Assembly: GCA_008711295.1 (NCBI GenBank)
Contig: VUYV01000515.1
Coordinates: forward strand, 108,440 to 172,439
Origin: Anarhynchus alexandrinus
Lineage: Eukaryota; Chordata; Aves; Charadriiformes; Charadriidae
DNA: 64,000 nt
Direction: 5' to 3'
Made by a program: the position numbers and the translations under genes. The notes beneath the pieces are model-generated. The model was not told the origin of the DNA. It worked only from the letters and a program-made list of their open reading frames with translations, and did not search any database. Position 1 is the first letter of the stretch. Each line of letters begins with the position of its first letter. Below are positions 1 through 12,892 of this stretch, piece by piece.

Positions 1-285
1 AGGTCCCATATTGCATTCCTTCTGGTGGGGTTGTGTATTACCTGGCTTAAGAAGTTGTCCTCAATGCATTCCAGGAGTGTCCTGGACTGCCTGCAGCTCG
101 CCATGCTACTTTTCCAGCAGACGTCGGGGTGGTTGAGGTCCCCCAGCAGGATGATGCCTCCTGTAGCTGGAGCAAGGCTTCGTCAATAGGCTCCCCTTGA
201 TCAGGTGGCCTGTAGTAGACACCAACCTTTGCGTGTTTTCATGCCTTTCTCCCATCCTGATCTTGTGCTGAGTATGTGAAGCACC
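1..285 (-). mobile_element. CR1 LINE fragment (endonuclease region), cut by window edge
   Basis: Read on the minus strand this gives CR1 ORF2 endonuclease-domain text: GVYYRPPDQGEPIDEAL, then after a frameshift ILLGDLNHPDVCW and CRQSRTLLECIEDNFLSQV. The GDxNHP.xCW motif is the same as in the better copy at 13545-14112. The fragment is decayed by frameshifts and continues left of position 1. The right limit is approximate: homology fades near 285. Confidence 0.75.
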
Positions 286-3200
286 TAAAACCAGTTTGTA
301 TCATTGGATCTGTGGCCCTGTCACTGTGTTCCTGGAATATTCAGCAACAGAAATGTCTGACAGAATAGAACAAAATGCAACTTTTCCATTGTTGCATTAG
401 AAGGCCGTTGGCTGGTCAGCCTTCACTTAAAGACAATGTACGGTGTAATGGGGCAGGCACCTGTCGGGCAACCCCTCCCAGCTCTCTCGATGGTGCAGTT
501 CCGATGTACAGCACCTTCTGTGCCTGTGACACTCTAGAATTTATCTAGCAATCTGTGTGCTATCACGTTCCTTGTCAGTGATAATAAACCGCATCTTGTC
601 CATAGAGGATTTCCTAATGAAGCACGGAAGGCAATACAAGCAAAGCCTCTGTGCATTGGTGATCATTCAATAAATCACAATTATAAAAGGCGAGGAGATA
701 GCGCGATTTAAACATGGAGAATTCAAGACTTTTATTCTGCTGTCACTAAAGCTGTAATTCCATGTGCGCGCAAAGGTCCCATGATGCTTCAAGTTGCTAA
801 TTTAATGCTACTATTTAATGAATAATGTAATAGTATTGTACAAAACAGTGTAAATTGCCACAATGTCAGGCAAATTGCTTCAGGCTGATCTGGTTTACAC
901 ATGCCAGACTTCAAGAAATTCTTTTTTTTCCCTGTCCTTAAACTTCATATATTTATGCATACATAGATTATTCCCCATATTATGCTTTTTGTGATATTTT
1001 AGTGAGGGGTTTTTTTTTGCATTGTTTTCCTCATTCCAACCTACTTTCATAAAATATCTCAAAACAAACTGTAAATATGAAGGTACCTGCATAATGCTCG
1101 TCCTGATGTCTCATGTATGGAGGCAGAGGTCTTAAAATTCCTGTCAGGATTTATAAAACTTAAGCAAACCCATTTCCAATACATCAGCCGAGGACTAGCT
1201 ATGGCATTCCTATCTGTCAGTGAAATTGTAAGTATTTTCCAAAGTCTGATGGAGTATCCTGCACAGTGCAAGCAAAACAGTGTGGGAATGCTACATTTCC
1301 CCTTCTGTCAGTTCCATAATAGTTTGCTCTGACGGACACACAAGCTTTTTTTTTCTTTAGACTTTCATGCCCATTAAAAGTGAAGGGGAGGATTACTAAT
1401 TGCACTGAAATATGATGAAAAGACTTTAAGAGCAGCAATTTCATTTTGTTTTTATAAGAAAAATAAATCGAAGTCCCAAATGAGTAGAACAAGATTGATC
1501 CTGACAGGAGATTGTTCCTGGAGAGTACTTCTTACCAGTGCACTTTGGATCCCAAAACTTCCATCCTTATGTTTTCCCAGAAAGGCAAGTAATAATGAAT
1601 GATTTTTGTATATGCTATATATTTTCCATTGTTACACAAACTCTTGTCCCTGGAAACCTATACAGGACTCCAATGTAGCGTTAGCAGAAATGGAGAACCT
1701 GCACAGTGTGAGTAAAGATCTCAGGATTTGGCCCATGGTCTGAAAGAAACTTCGTAGCTTTCTGTACTTTAGCAGAAGAAAATCTTTCTAAGAGCACAGC
1801 TTACATTTGGGTATATCGACACCATTTAGCTACTAGGTTGTCATGGTCCTGCTGCAGAATTGCTCTTTCTAGAGCTTAGGAAAAGACAGAGGGATTTAGA
1901 GAGCAATGGGTAGTACAGGCTGCTTTGTATCAGCTCCAGTGCATTTTTATACTCTGTACACTGCAAGAGAAGAGCAATGGATGTCATCTTTGCTTGTGCC
2001 AACTCTTTCCTGAAATAAAATGACTAGAAGACACCAGCACACTGTGGAATAGCGCAGTCCTAGCTCTCACCCTGTTGGGTTTAGTTTATCCACATGGTTT
2101 GTCTGGGTTCTTGTTCTCCCTGGCAGATGCAGGCAGCCATTTTTTCAAGAGGGAAATTCTCCTCTACAGTGATTTCTGTGAGTCATTAGGAACCACGTTT
2201 TTACTTAGTTTACTCACCAGAACAAGTGTTTATAGGAGCTGCTTTGAGGGGCCATCTTCACATCCTGTTGGGATGCCAAGTCCCATGGAAAAGATGTAAA
2301 GGGTCCAGAAAAGAGATTTCAAGTCTTCTAATTTACTTCAGGACTTCCAGCCTGCTAGGAGTGGAAAGAAAAGCGCATTTTCTGAACGTGCTTTAAAATA
2401 TCTTTCCTCTCTTGAGGCATAACTTTTTTGCTTAACAACAGTGGGATGTGTAGGAGGTTTGACTCTCTCTCCCACTGACGCGTGGCTGGCAAGCTCATCC
2501 TTCAAAAGCTTAGCTTTCATGTTAGCCTAAGCTGTCTTTTGAGTGTGTTCCACATCATTTTCACCTGCTGATTTGCAAAACTTGTCTAGTTTAAATGCTT
2601 TTTCTTAACAAAAACGAACCTGTATTACCTAGCAATGGCCTAACATGTAACAGTTAATGATATTTATAGAAAAGGTTGAGAACTCTTTGAGAATATTCTC
2701 ATGCATTTTCTGTAAGAGACACACCAGAAAATTCGGTACTTAAACAAAACTCAAGCTGTTTAAACTCATTTGAGCCAATGCCACCTGCCCCTCACCTCTG
2801 AGTTTGTGTATGCTCACAAATACATATATATTTTGCTCATTTATTCAGATCTAATGCTACTTTTTGGCAGACTTATCTCTTGCAGAGCGGTATTCTAGTT
2901 CTGATAACACTTGAAATAAATGAAGGCTGTTCCCTTAGCAACTGCCAGCTGAATAACCTTAAAATGCAGTGGGAATAAATAGAGTAACTAATATTTGTTG
3001 AATGTCTGGGGTTTCTGAAATATTCCTTTTCATAAATCTAGTAAATGGGCTTCTGCTGAATAAAGGGTGGGTTTTAAATTGATGTGTTATTATTTTGATG
3101 TACAGTGTAATTTGTTTACTTGGATTGGGATGTCCTGACTCTTTGCAGCTGAATATACTGAGAAAAATTCTGAAAGCCAATTTAATTTTTTTCTACTGTT

Positions 3201-6200
3201 TGTGATTTATGTTTTTAAACAGCTCCTTGTACCTGAAGCTATTCACTTTAGAGGTAACTGTTGATACCACACTTACACACTTAATTCATTCTCTTTCCTC
3301 ACTTTCTATTAATTTACATGAAAATGGTATTTACATTACTTGGAGGCCGTATCCAAAAGAAAATACCTCCATCTTTTGAAGCATGGTATTTGGGACTGTG
3401 AACTTTTATTTGATTTCCAAGCTCTTCGGACAAGTAGTGAATCTTACCCCATTGTTTGCTCAAAGGCCTCATAAAATAAAACTTTGGCTTTTGTTGTTCT
3501 TTGACACTTGTGTAATAAAAATAAATAATTATTAAGCAGATCAGTTTAGGGGAGAGGTTTCCTCTGAATTCCAGACTGCTGGTCAGATGGGTGTTGCTTG
3601 GCTTTCTGCCTCCTGGAAGGGTGAGACAAAGTCCGTCTCTTGCTGTGTTCTAGTTAAACGTGGCCAAGGCAACAGTTGGCATGTTTATTCCTCTGTCATT
3701 AAATCCTGCTAAATTCTGACTGGAGGGAAAAAAATGATCAAAACATCATGGTGCAATGAAAGAACTGCCACTAATTAATTTTGAATACTAAACAATTTTT
3801 ACAAAATAAGTGAGAGCTGCAAAATAGTTGAAAAACCTTACAGATGGAACTTCTTGGGGAATCTTTCTTGGATAGCTGAAAGACTGCTGAAGAGGCAACA
3901 GCAGTACTACTGCGCTATAAGACTAATGCCAGTAGTTATTATACATCAGTATGTTACATTCCCTGGGAACAGAATAAGAGGAAAAAAATACAGTATGCTG
4001 ATACTTCAGAGTGGAAAAAGTTGGTGTATACCGAGCTGCTCTCAGTTTATTCTAGTGAAAGCAGGTGAGAAATGTACAATTAGAACAGAGATGATGAGGT
4101 TACCCATGCTCTAGTTCTTGTAGAATTTCAATCCCTGTCTCAGAAAATTCTCAGAGGATGTCTGTCATGAGCAATGAGTTCTGCTTTCATAATAGAAAGC
4201 TTTTGGGGGTTGTTGTTGTTTTTTGGGGGTTCGGGTTTTTTTGTTTGCCTCCTGAGAAATACAGCTGTTCACTACTGTTTTTCCTCAGAAGTGTTGGATG
4301 GCTTTTTAAATATAAATATACATATGCACACAGCGGACCCAGGTGATCAATCATGTTGAAAATAAAGACTAAAAGCATTAAAGTGAACCTGAGATGCTGG
4401 GGAAGCCTGGTATAGAAGTGTAAGAACAGTTCAGATGTGTTCTCCAAAGGGCTTTGGGTTTCATGCCTATGTATATTGCTTTAATGCAGTCTAGGTGGAA
4501 TATTACAAAGCCAGGACCAGGATGAGACAGAGACTCCCAGACAGCTTAGAATGGAAATTGCTGTGTGAGAGGCTATCTCCTGGCAAAGAAAGCTAATACT
4601 CTGATGGGTCCAGATTTCCTTAAGTGATATTAAACTGGGAGTTGCACGACAGTAAGTACTAGCATTATGTTACTGGTGGGTCTGAGTTACATGACATGAA
4701 TGCAAGCAAACGCTGTTTTATAGAAACAGGCATAGGACAGTTAATTTATTGTTCTCTGAAAAAGCTTTATCTTAATTAGGCTGCAAAACTCACTTCCAGT
4801 TAGAATAATTTTCAGTTATTAAATGAAAAAGCAGAAAATAGTCATCTGTTTGAACGACAAAATTTAAAAACAGAATAATACTCTTTAGTAAAGTGTTGCT
4901 GCTGAATACCAACAACTGTACTGACTGTGTCCATAACAATCATCTGCACTACTGATCATTAACTTCACAATGAGTAACAGTGCTGATTTATTTAATGAAC
5001 CTGCAGGTAATTGTTGTTTCTTTTACTAATTACATCAGGGAAATGAGACCTGTTAGCACTGAAATGGCTTGAAATGCTTCAGCAAACCTTTCTGAAGAGT
5101 AAAATGTCTGGCTATTTTTCTCTTATCTTCTGCCCTGAGATAAGATATTTATTATTCCCTGCTGTTCTAATTAGTGAGGAACCTCCTTTTCATCCCTTAA
5201 ATAGTGAACCTTGGACATATCATACACTTCAGTATTCTCGGAAATTCCCCCATGTAATTAGAACATACAGCTTATAAAAACTAGAAGACTTCTACTACTG
5301 TGTTTACCAGGTAAAATTGTATAGGAAAATGTTTAAAATCAGTCTTAAATGCTGAGATTGTTGAAGCAGTATTTTCAAAAGCTCGGCCTAGTGCAGTGCA
5401 GCTCTGCTGTTCCTGCTGGTGAGGCAGGGCTGTGGTGAGACCTGCTGGGTTTCTCTCTCGCCTCAGAGCTCTGCACATGGAGATAGGGATCTTGCAACTT
5501 TCTCAGCTTATACAGATAACGAGTTGTCATAATAGATGAGAATACCATGTCTACTTAATCTTAACTTTCTGAGAAGAACAGGCCATAATATTTGATCCAG
5601 AATTTCCTGTGTAGAAACCCGAACTTCTGGCTGTACCTGAGTACTTACTGGTGGGCTTCTAAGCAAGATTCTCTTTTGTGGAGAGTCCAGGAGACAGCAA
5701 TTGTTCTAGTGTTTATTCTTACTGTTGGAAATGTATATGTTGCTCGTAATCAGATTTTGTGTAACTTCAGCTTCCAACCACCTAATCTTTTTATGTTCTT
5801 GCCTGTTTTATCTAACATCACAAATTGCATTTCCTCTCAGGTCCCCCTGTACTTAACCTACTAAAGTCCCAACGAGGACACAACCAATCTTTACCTCATC
5901 CTTGTTCAGGCGTAAGTTACTGTGAGGACAGGCTCTTCTCTTACAGTGGCTATACCAAAACTTCACTAGGTCAAAGAGAGGTGACCTAATTGACAGGGTG
6001 CAGGAATGACTGTGGGTTGAAGTGCTGAGATTATCTGGGATACTCGTTTCAGTTCCTACTATCACAAATACTTGATTTAATTGACTGTTGATTATTGGCA
6101 GGGCCTAACATCAGGACTTAATTCTTCCTGTCTGAGCTATTAGCATTGAGAGTCATGCAACAATAGCTTAACTCCCTTGTAAAAACGTGTCATGGATAGT

Positions 6201-9200
6201 ACGTTTTATGCAGAGGGGCTTTTTCAGCAAATGCCAGCCTGTTCTGCCTAGATGATCAGAAGAAAAAAAAGTCCTTGCAAAATTAGATCTCCTCAGGATT
6301 TGAATTTGTTCACTTCCCAAAGATGAAGAAGTTCTGAAGCAAAAGTGTGGAAACACAAGAATCAGAATGTGTGTTTGAGGGGAGGGAAAATCAATAGAAT
6401 ATATTTCCAGAAGGTCTCTAAGTTCAGTTACAATCCATACTAGGGCAAATGGCAGGATCCTGCTTTCTGGGGAAACATCTCATGATAAAGTCTGTTTTCC
6501 CTGATATCACTGTGCCATAGCTCCAAAGATAAACCACAAAAAAATGTCCAAGCACTTATTTTACAACTGTGAAACACCTGGTAGCAGAAAGGAGAGTAGA
6601 AGTCATCTTCCCAAGGCAGAGTTTAATTATGTAGGAAGCTATTCTACCACATAATGAGGGCCACCTCTTGGACAAACAGCACTGACCACAAAGGTCTTAA
6701 CAACCTGCTGCTGGCATTATAAATGAAACAGAGCAAGCTTCTCTTCCACGTTAGTGATAACTTTGATGTGAAAGGACAGAATGATCTTAACGTTCTCTTG
6801 CAATTTGTAAAGATTTTAAGTTGAATGAACAGGTTATCTGTTTGTCTTTTCATTTGTACCCTGTTGTCTTTCCATGCTCTGAAAAAAATCATTTTAACTG
6901 AGTTGTTGGCTCTCACAGCTCCTTCTACTAACCCGAGTGAACACTCACTCACTACTCTCACCTTGCCTTGGTCTAAAACTGCTACATTTTGCCAATGATT
7001 ATCTTAAGGACTATAATACATCTTTCCATTTCATTATATTGGGTGTCTGGAATGCAATTTAACTTTAAAATAGGATCGTTATTGAATCTAGTTTACTTTG
7101 AACTGTGAATTGGCTTAAGTATAAGTTTTAAAGAGTTACGTTTTTGAAAAAACTTGTCTTTGTACTAAATTGAACTAAAATATTTTTAACTTGAAAAGAA
7201 AAATAATTGCAGCAGAAATGAAATAAATTATTTGAATAAGCATAAAACTATGGAATTAAAAAATTGAAAAAATGTCTGACTGCACACTATCAAACAGCGT
7301 GAGACGGCTTGACTCATTTCAAGGCACCTAAGATCTAATGAGCATCAGGTACTGAGGTAAATTTTAACAACTCAGCAATACTTGTGGCAATAGATAAATG
7401 TACATTATCCTTTTAATCTAAAACTCTCAAACTGCATTACAAATAAATACTTCCTCTTTTGCAGAAGTGACACACAGAAAACCATGTATATTTTAAAGTA
7501 GACTGTTATTTAATTGGTCAATATTGTCCCTGGGATTCCTAAGAATAGATTGTGAACCTGATATCTTGGAGTCCTACAAGGTAAAATACCTGCCTTTTAT
7601 GCAGGTATGCTATAATCACATTTGGCTAGTTCCTGGATAAAATGCTATTTTTTCCCTCATTTTCATGACAGAATTCTGGAGGAGTGGTTTTACGTTCTGC
7701 TGTGACCACTTGGAAATATTTCCTTCCCCCATCCTCTGCGCTTGTGTGTGTTTTGTGGGGTATATTACTATAACATTTCTGTCTTTTATGGAAACAGCTG
7801 AAGGTAAGCTCATCTGACTCTCAACATCGAGCTGGTCGCTTCACTCAAGGCGAAGAATAAGTTCTTCCTGCGACGCTTATTTAGAAATCGAGAGCTATAC
7901 CAACCAAGGACATCCTGGCATGAATTTCTCATAATCTTTGATAAATTTACAATCATCTTGTGTGCTTTACACAGTAAATATAATTTCTACACTCTATACC
8001 TTCTCCATGTGCCACCAGAATCTGATGTTACAGAAAGCTACATGTTCTACATGTTGAAAGGAGAGGTGGAAAGATAAAAAAAGGGCAGGAAATAAACCCC
8101 CATGCGTTGAATTTCCAGGATTCTGCTTTAAGCAGAATCGTATTTTTCTCCTCATCACAGGTAACACACTTCCCTCTCTTAAACCTCCCAGCAATAAAAC
8201 AAAGCAGCAAAGAATAATTAGGAAAGAAGAGGAATCTTTTTTTTTTTTTTAAATGGAAATTAACTTTACCCTGGTGTGTAAAACCAGAATATTTCCTCTT
8301 GAACTGATTTTATATGCTAGAAAACTGTTTGCTGTTACCTATGCATCAGAAGTCTTTACACCCAATTATAGGATATATACTTAGGATCTCTGCAAGGTCA
8401 GTGTGAAAGATACTCTAAGTATAAGACAGATAATTTAAAAATTTCTTCTGTGTGAAAAATCATCTCTGCCTAAAATAGGTTCATTGTTACTTAAAATTGG
8501 GCCTTACTTTAAAATTTTAGAGCTCTCTGACATTTCCTTTGAAGTAGAACTATTTTTCAAGTTAATAACACAATGCAGTGATACACAAATCACAGCTTAT
8601 TTTACATATCTTTTTGAATATTTCACTTTTCCAGTAGAATTGTCTCTCTATACCTGGAGTGCACTTAAAACAGGTATTCTTATAAATGATGCTGAGTATA
8701 TTGCCTTATAAATTTTGTCACATTCAGCAAAATCATTAATATTTTACAAGGATTATACCATTAAAAACATACTTTCACGGAATGAAAAGGTTATGAAAAT
8801 GAAATGTCACACACTATGATTTTGCCTTAAAGATCCTAGTCGTTTACACAGCATTCTAGAACGGCAGTATAAAAGAGAACAGTCTTTCTTTTTGATAGGT
8901 TTCATTCAGGAGCCAGAGTTTCACATTTTATGCAGCATGTTATATATGGAAATCACTCGGAAAAGGTCACCATCTATCCTAGTCACTTCTTGCTTAATTA
9001 GGCACTGTAATATCATGCATTAAGCAATGCTGTTTTAAAGGAATTCAAGGAGATATAAGAAGCCCTAATGACAATGTCAACTGATATTTATTTAGGTACA
9101 TCAGGCACGTGCACACGCCTGCACGTGCGCTTGACGATGAATGCGAATTGTATATACAACCACCACATCACAGAAATAGAAGTTTTAAACTCCTACTTCT

Positions 9201-11394
9201 TTGCTGCTGTAATATATGGGAGAACCCTTGGACTGGAATACAGACACCGTAGAACTGAATGGAAAACTCCTTTTAGCTGGAGTATGTCCAGATCTTAACT
9301 GAAAAATACAATGGCAAATATGTCCAGTTTGAACTTGAGTACCAGAGAGAAGCATCACTTTGAAGGTGTGAGACATACTGACATTATTACTGAGTATTGG
9401 AGCAAAGACATGATTTCAGCTTAATGTTTCAGTCGATGGGTGCTATAAAAGCTACAGGTTCATATACGCTAAGGACAAATGAGGCCACCAGTATTTTAGA
9501 CTCTATTCTGTAACTACACTTTGAAAAATTGTTTGACCTGAAACACACCAAATTATTCAGAAAACTGCACAGAAATTTTTTGGAAAACCTGAAGAGAAGT
9601 GGCCTTCTTTTTTTTTTTTTTGCAGTGGAAAATCATATTTCTTTGAACTTTGGACATAAAGAATTTTTATTCTTTGCTTTGCTTTTATTGTCTTTTCAAT
9701 CTGTTGGGTTTTGTACATATCTGTATGGGCACCATATCTGTATGTCAGCTTTATGTGATGTCTCAATACAGCTTATTTATTTTTTTAATATAATTTCAAA
9801 TATTTGCTGGTATGGGAAGGCCACTTTGGAAGACTGTTTTATGACTAATTGACTTCATTTTCAGAAGAACAATCTGGTATGTAGTCTTTTTCATGACTTT
9901 GTCCTTGGTATACTGACTTTTCCCTTTAAGGTAACTATCTCACTGGTGGATTCTTCCACTCTCCAGGTATAATTAACTCTTTTCAATCTCTGCTTCTGCT
10001 GAGTTCCTTACAAGCATTAAAGTAAAAAATGTATCATTTAGGTATATTGTAAATTTTAAACTTGAACCTGGCCCAAATTGTTTATATTTTCAGCTCTTTA
10101 AAATATACTAACATTTCAAATATAATGAATGCCTTTTTGCATATATGGAGAGGTTTTTTTATTCAATGGTGGCTTTTCACTGTTTTGGACACTTTTATAA
10201 GTGTTGGCTAAGTGAGGGATAGTGTAACACATCTCTCTTTTGCATCTCTGCATAATATAAACACGAATATATTTAGCTTGCAGATGGACCATTCTGAGAT
10301 ATTCTGTGGACGGTCAGGGAAGCTACTGTTCAAGCAACACATCTGAAGCTATTTTGCAGGGTTGTGATGAAGATAAAGCCTTCTAAGATATTTATTCTCA
10401 ATTATGAAAACTGAACCCATCAGAACACCTTCAGTATTCACAAGCTTTTGAAGCCCAACTCCACAGTGTGCTTTAGGGTAGGGTGGGCATTTTTATTCCC
10501 AAAGCAGGCCATGCAAGGCTATGCAGGAGCTATACAGCTAAAATGGAAGCAGCTGCTCCTCAGCAGTTGTCCAGGTTAGTACTGTTATTGAGGGTCGGAA
10601 TGAAGGTCAAGGTTTTGTCTTCAGTCAGTTCAGAATAACTGATGGATGAAGACCTTCACCCTTCAGGCATGGAAGAGGCCATGAATAGAGGGAGCCTTTT
10701 ATTGGCATCTCCTTCCTATTATCAACAGTGTAGAGTGAGATGTACAGAAAACAAGAGCAGGAGAGTTGGCAGGCAGGATCCTGTAGGAATCCTGTGTGTC
10801 TTCCATTAATATTTAATAACATTTCAAATTCACCAGATAGATAAGAAATTTAAGTTAATTTGTTCTTTGTTGGAACTTTTTCTTTCAGCTAGTATTATGA
10901 AGTTTCTGAGATTTAAAATTATGTGCTTTGGAAGAATGAGGGTTTTTAAAGTTTCTTTTATTATACTTTCCTGCATTTATTTCTCACTCTTATTTCCACC
11001 ATATTAGTGATCAGCAAGATTCCAGTTTCCTATCTGGGTTCCTTGAATTGACAATTTGCTTTTCTATTTAGGTGCTGCTGTGGACATAGCCCAGTTTTTG
11101 AAAACACTGAATGCAATACTTTTATTTATATAGCGTGCTTCCTGGAAATGAGAGCTCAGTGCCCGTGTTTAGGAGCTCAGGGAACAGTTTAAACACGTCA
11201 GAGGTTTTTTTTAGCCCTTCTGCATCTATGTTAGCTTGAGACATTATTTCCCTCCCTCCTTGTCTTCACTGTGCCTCTCTGGAAGCTGTGCCGCCTTTAA
11301 ATTTATGAGGTAAGGTGAATATATGAGTTGCTTGTTTTTCCTAATCAGTTACTTCAAGATTTTCACATTAACTTGCAGAATTTAAATATAATTT
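286..11394. other. Intergenic DNA downstream of CNTN5
   Basis: Eleven kilobases of AT-rich sequence without a supportable gene. Open frames are short, and none has splice context or recognisable domains. I see poly-T/A runs (for example about 8239-8252 and 9608-9622) and a pair of GCACGTGC palindromes at 9105-9128. No tRNA or clear repeat was recognised. In mammals the gene after CNTN5 is ARHGAP42; nothing of it is visible here. Confidence 0.6.
9105..9128. promoter_or_regulatory. Paired E-box palindromes (candidate)
   Basis: The 8-bp palindrome GCACGTGC occurs twice, starting at 9105 and 9121, 16 bp apart, inside otherwise AT-rich DNA. CACGTG is the canonical E-box for MYC/USF/CLOCK-type bHLH factors. 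A function here is only a possibility, since there is no gene start nearby. Confidence 0.2.
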
Positions 11395-12322
11395 ATCATA
11401 GAATCATAGAATCATAGAATGGTTTAGGTTGGAAGGGACCTTAAAGATAACCTAGTTCCAACCCTCCCTGCCATGGGCAGGGACCCCTCCCACTGGACCA
11501 GGTTGCTCAAAGCCCCATCCAGCCTGGCCTTCAGCAATTCCAGGGATGGGGCATCCACAACTTCTCAGGGCAACTTGTTCCACCCTCATAGTGAAATTTT
11601 TTTCCTAATATCTATTCTAAATCTACCTTCTTCCAGATTGAAGCTATTCCCCCTCATTCTATCACTCCACGCCCTTATAAAAAGTCCATCTCCAGCATTC
11701 TTGCAGGCCTCCTTCAGATACCGGAAGGCTGCTATAAGATCTCTCCAGACCCTTCTCTTCTCCAGGCTGAACAACCCCAACTCTCTCAGCCTGTCCTCGC
11801 AGCAGAGGTGCTCCAGCCCTCGGATCATCTTCGTGGCCCTCCTCTGGACCTGCTCCAACAGGTCCATGTCCTTCTTATTTTGAAGGCCCCAGAGCTGGAC
11901 GCAGTACTCCAGGTGGGGTCTCACAAGAGTGGAGTAGAAGGGCAGAATCACCTCCCTCGACCTGCTGGCCGTGCTGCTTTTGATGCAGCCCAGGATGAGG
12001 TTGACCTTCTGGGCTGTGAGTGCAAATTCCTGGTCATGTTGAGCTTCTCATCAACCAACACTCCCAAGTCCTTTTCCTTAGGGCTGCTCTCAATCCATTC
12101 TCTGCCAAGCCTGTATTAGTGCTTGGGATTGCCCCATCCCATGTGCAGGACCTTGCACTTGGCCTTGTTGAACTTCATGAGGTTTGCTTCATGCACCCAC
12201 CTCTCAAGCCTGTCCAGGTCCCTCTGGATGGCATCCCTTCCCTCCAGTGTGTTGACCACTCCACACAGCTTGGTGATGTCAGCAAACTTACAGAGGGTGC
12301 ACTCCATCCTAACATCCATGTC
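11395..12322 (-). mobile_element. CR1 LINE, 3' part (RT C-terminus and 3' tail)
   Basis: The element's 3' end is at the left: the plus strand shows repeated CATAGAATCATAGAAT, the reverse of the CR1 ATTCTATGAT tail. Next come the conserved 3' UTR and ORF2 text on the minus strand: FADITKLCGVVNTLEGRDAI, then [20 protein letters not shown] and [20 protein letters not shown]. This covers the end of the reverse transcriptase (after the catalytic FADD-like position, here FADI) and the C-terminal region. It abuts a single N at 12323. Together with 12515-12624 and 12893-14112 it forms one long CR1 copy. Confidence 0.93.
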
Positions 12323-12323
12323 N

Positions 12324-12513
12324 TTATTTGCAATGCAACTCTTTTGGGCTGAAATGAACCCATACAGATGCAAGATGGAAGAAACAGTTGATACAGTTCT
12401 ATTGACCCAGGCTGAGATGGTTACCCAAGATCCTGCAGTCCAGGAGAAGCTTTGCCCTCAGTTCATTCAATTCTGTGACTGGTATGGAAACCTCCTGTGA
12501 AGCCTCACAGATT
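12324..12513. repeat. Misplaced copy of CR1 flank (block 1)
   Basis: These 190 bases repeat 14115-14304 with no difference seen and are bounded by an N on each side (12323, 12514). The block interrupts CR1 ORF2 between VLFSI and DMDVRMECTL, which are adjacent in ordinary CR1 copies apart from a few residues. The best reading is an assembly artefact: sequence from the element's right flank placed in a gap inside the repeat. Confidence 0.85.
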
Positions 12514-12514
12514 N

Positions 12515-12624
12515 AATGCTAAATAGTACTGGTCCCAGTCCTGACCCCTGAGGAACACCACTTGTCACTGCTCGCCACTTGGACACGGAGCCATTGACCA
12601 CAACTCTTTGAGTGCAACCATCCA
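12515..12624 (-). mobile_element. CR1 LINE, RT core fragment
   Basis: About 110 bases read on the minus strand as [28 protein letters not shown]. SGVPQGSxLGPxLF is the hallmark CR1/LINE reverse-transcriptase motif. It lies between two misplaced flank blocks but in the order and strand expected for the CR1 copy around it. The text preceding it in a normal CR1 (including the SKAFD-type motif) is missing here. Confidence 0.85.
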
Positions 12625-12891
12625 GCCCTCAGTTCATTCAATTCTGTGACTGGCATGGAAACCTCCTGTGAAGCCTCACAGATTTATTTTGTATCTGAAA
12701 GGGATTTTGTCTGTCACTGAAGAAGCTAATATGTTAAAATTATGGACCAATATACTAAAGTGCAGTCCTAATTGGATTTGAAGCTAAGGTACTAAAAAAA
12801 GTAGCTCAACTGACCATTTTTCAAATGTAGATATTCTGTGCTCTGGTAGTAGCATTTTAAATTACCTCAAGTGTATTCAAAATATCACCCA
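12625..12891. repeat. Misplaced copy of CR1 flank (block 2)
   Basis: These 267 bases repeat 14245-14511 with one difference noticed (C at 12654 against T in the other copy). The right side ends at an N (12892). The left side joins CR1 directly with a short shared GCC. It replaces roughly the part of CR1 between PGKVM and LDGCTQRVV. It is best explained as a wrongly filled assembly gap; the single difference may be allelic or a read error. Confidence 0.85.
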
Positions 12892-12892
12892 N

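Noticed and set aside
11473..12119. Plus-strand open frames over the CR1 copy
   Set aside because: These are antisense shadows of CR1 ORF2, which reads on the minus strand.
12324..12891. Real segmental duplication or gene conversion between the CR1 interior and its flank
   Set aside because: The N bases at the borders, the interruption of a frame that is otherwise continuous and the loss of RT sequence favour misassembly. It is kept only as an alternative to be tested.
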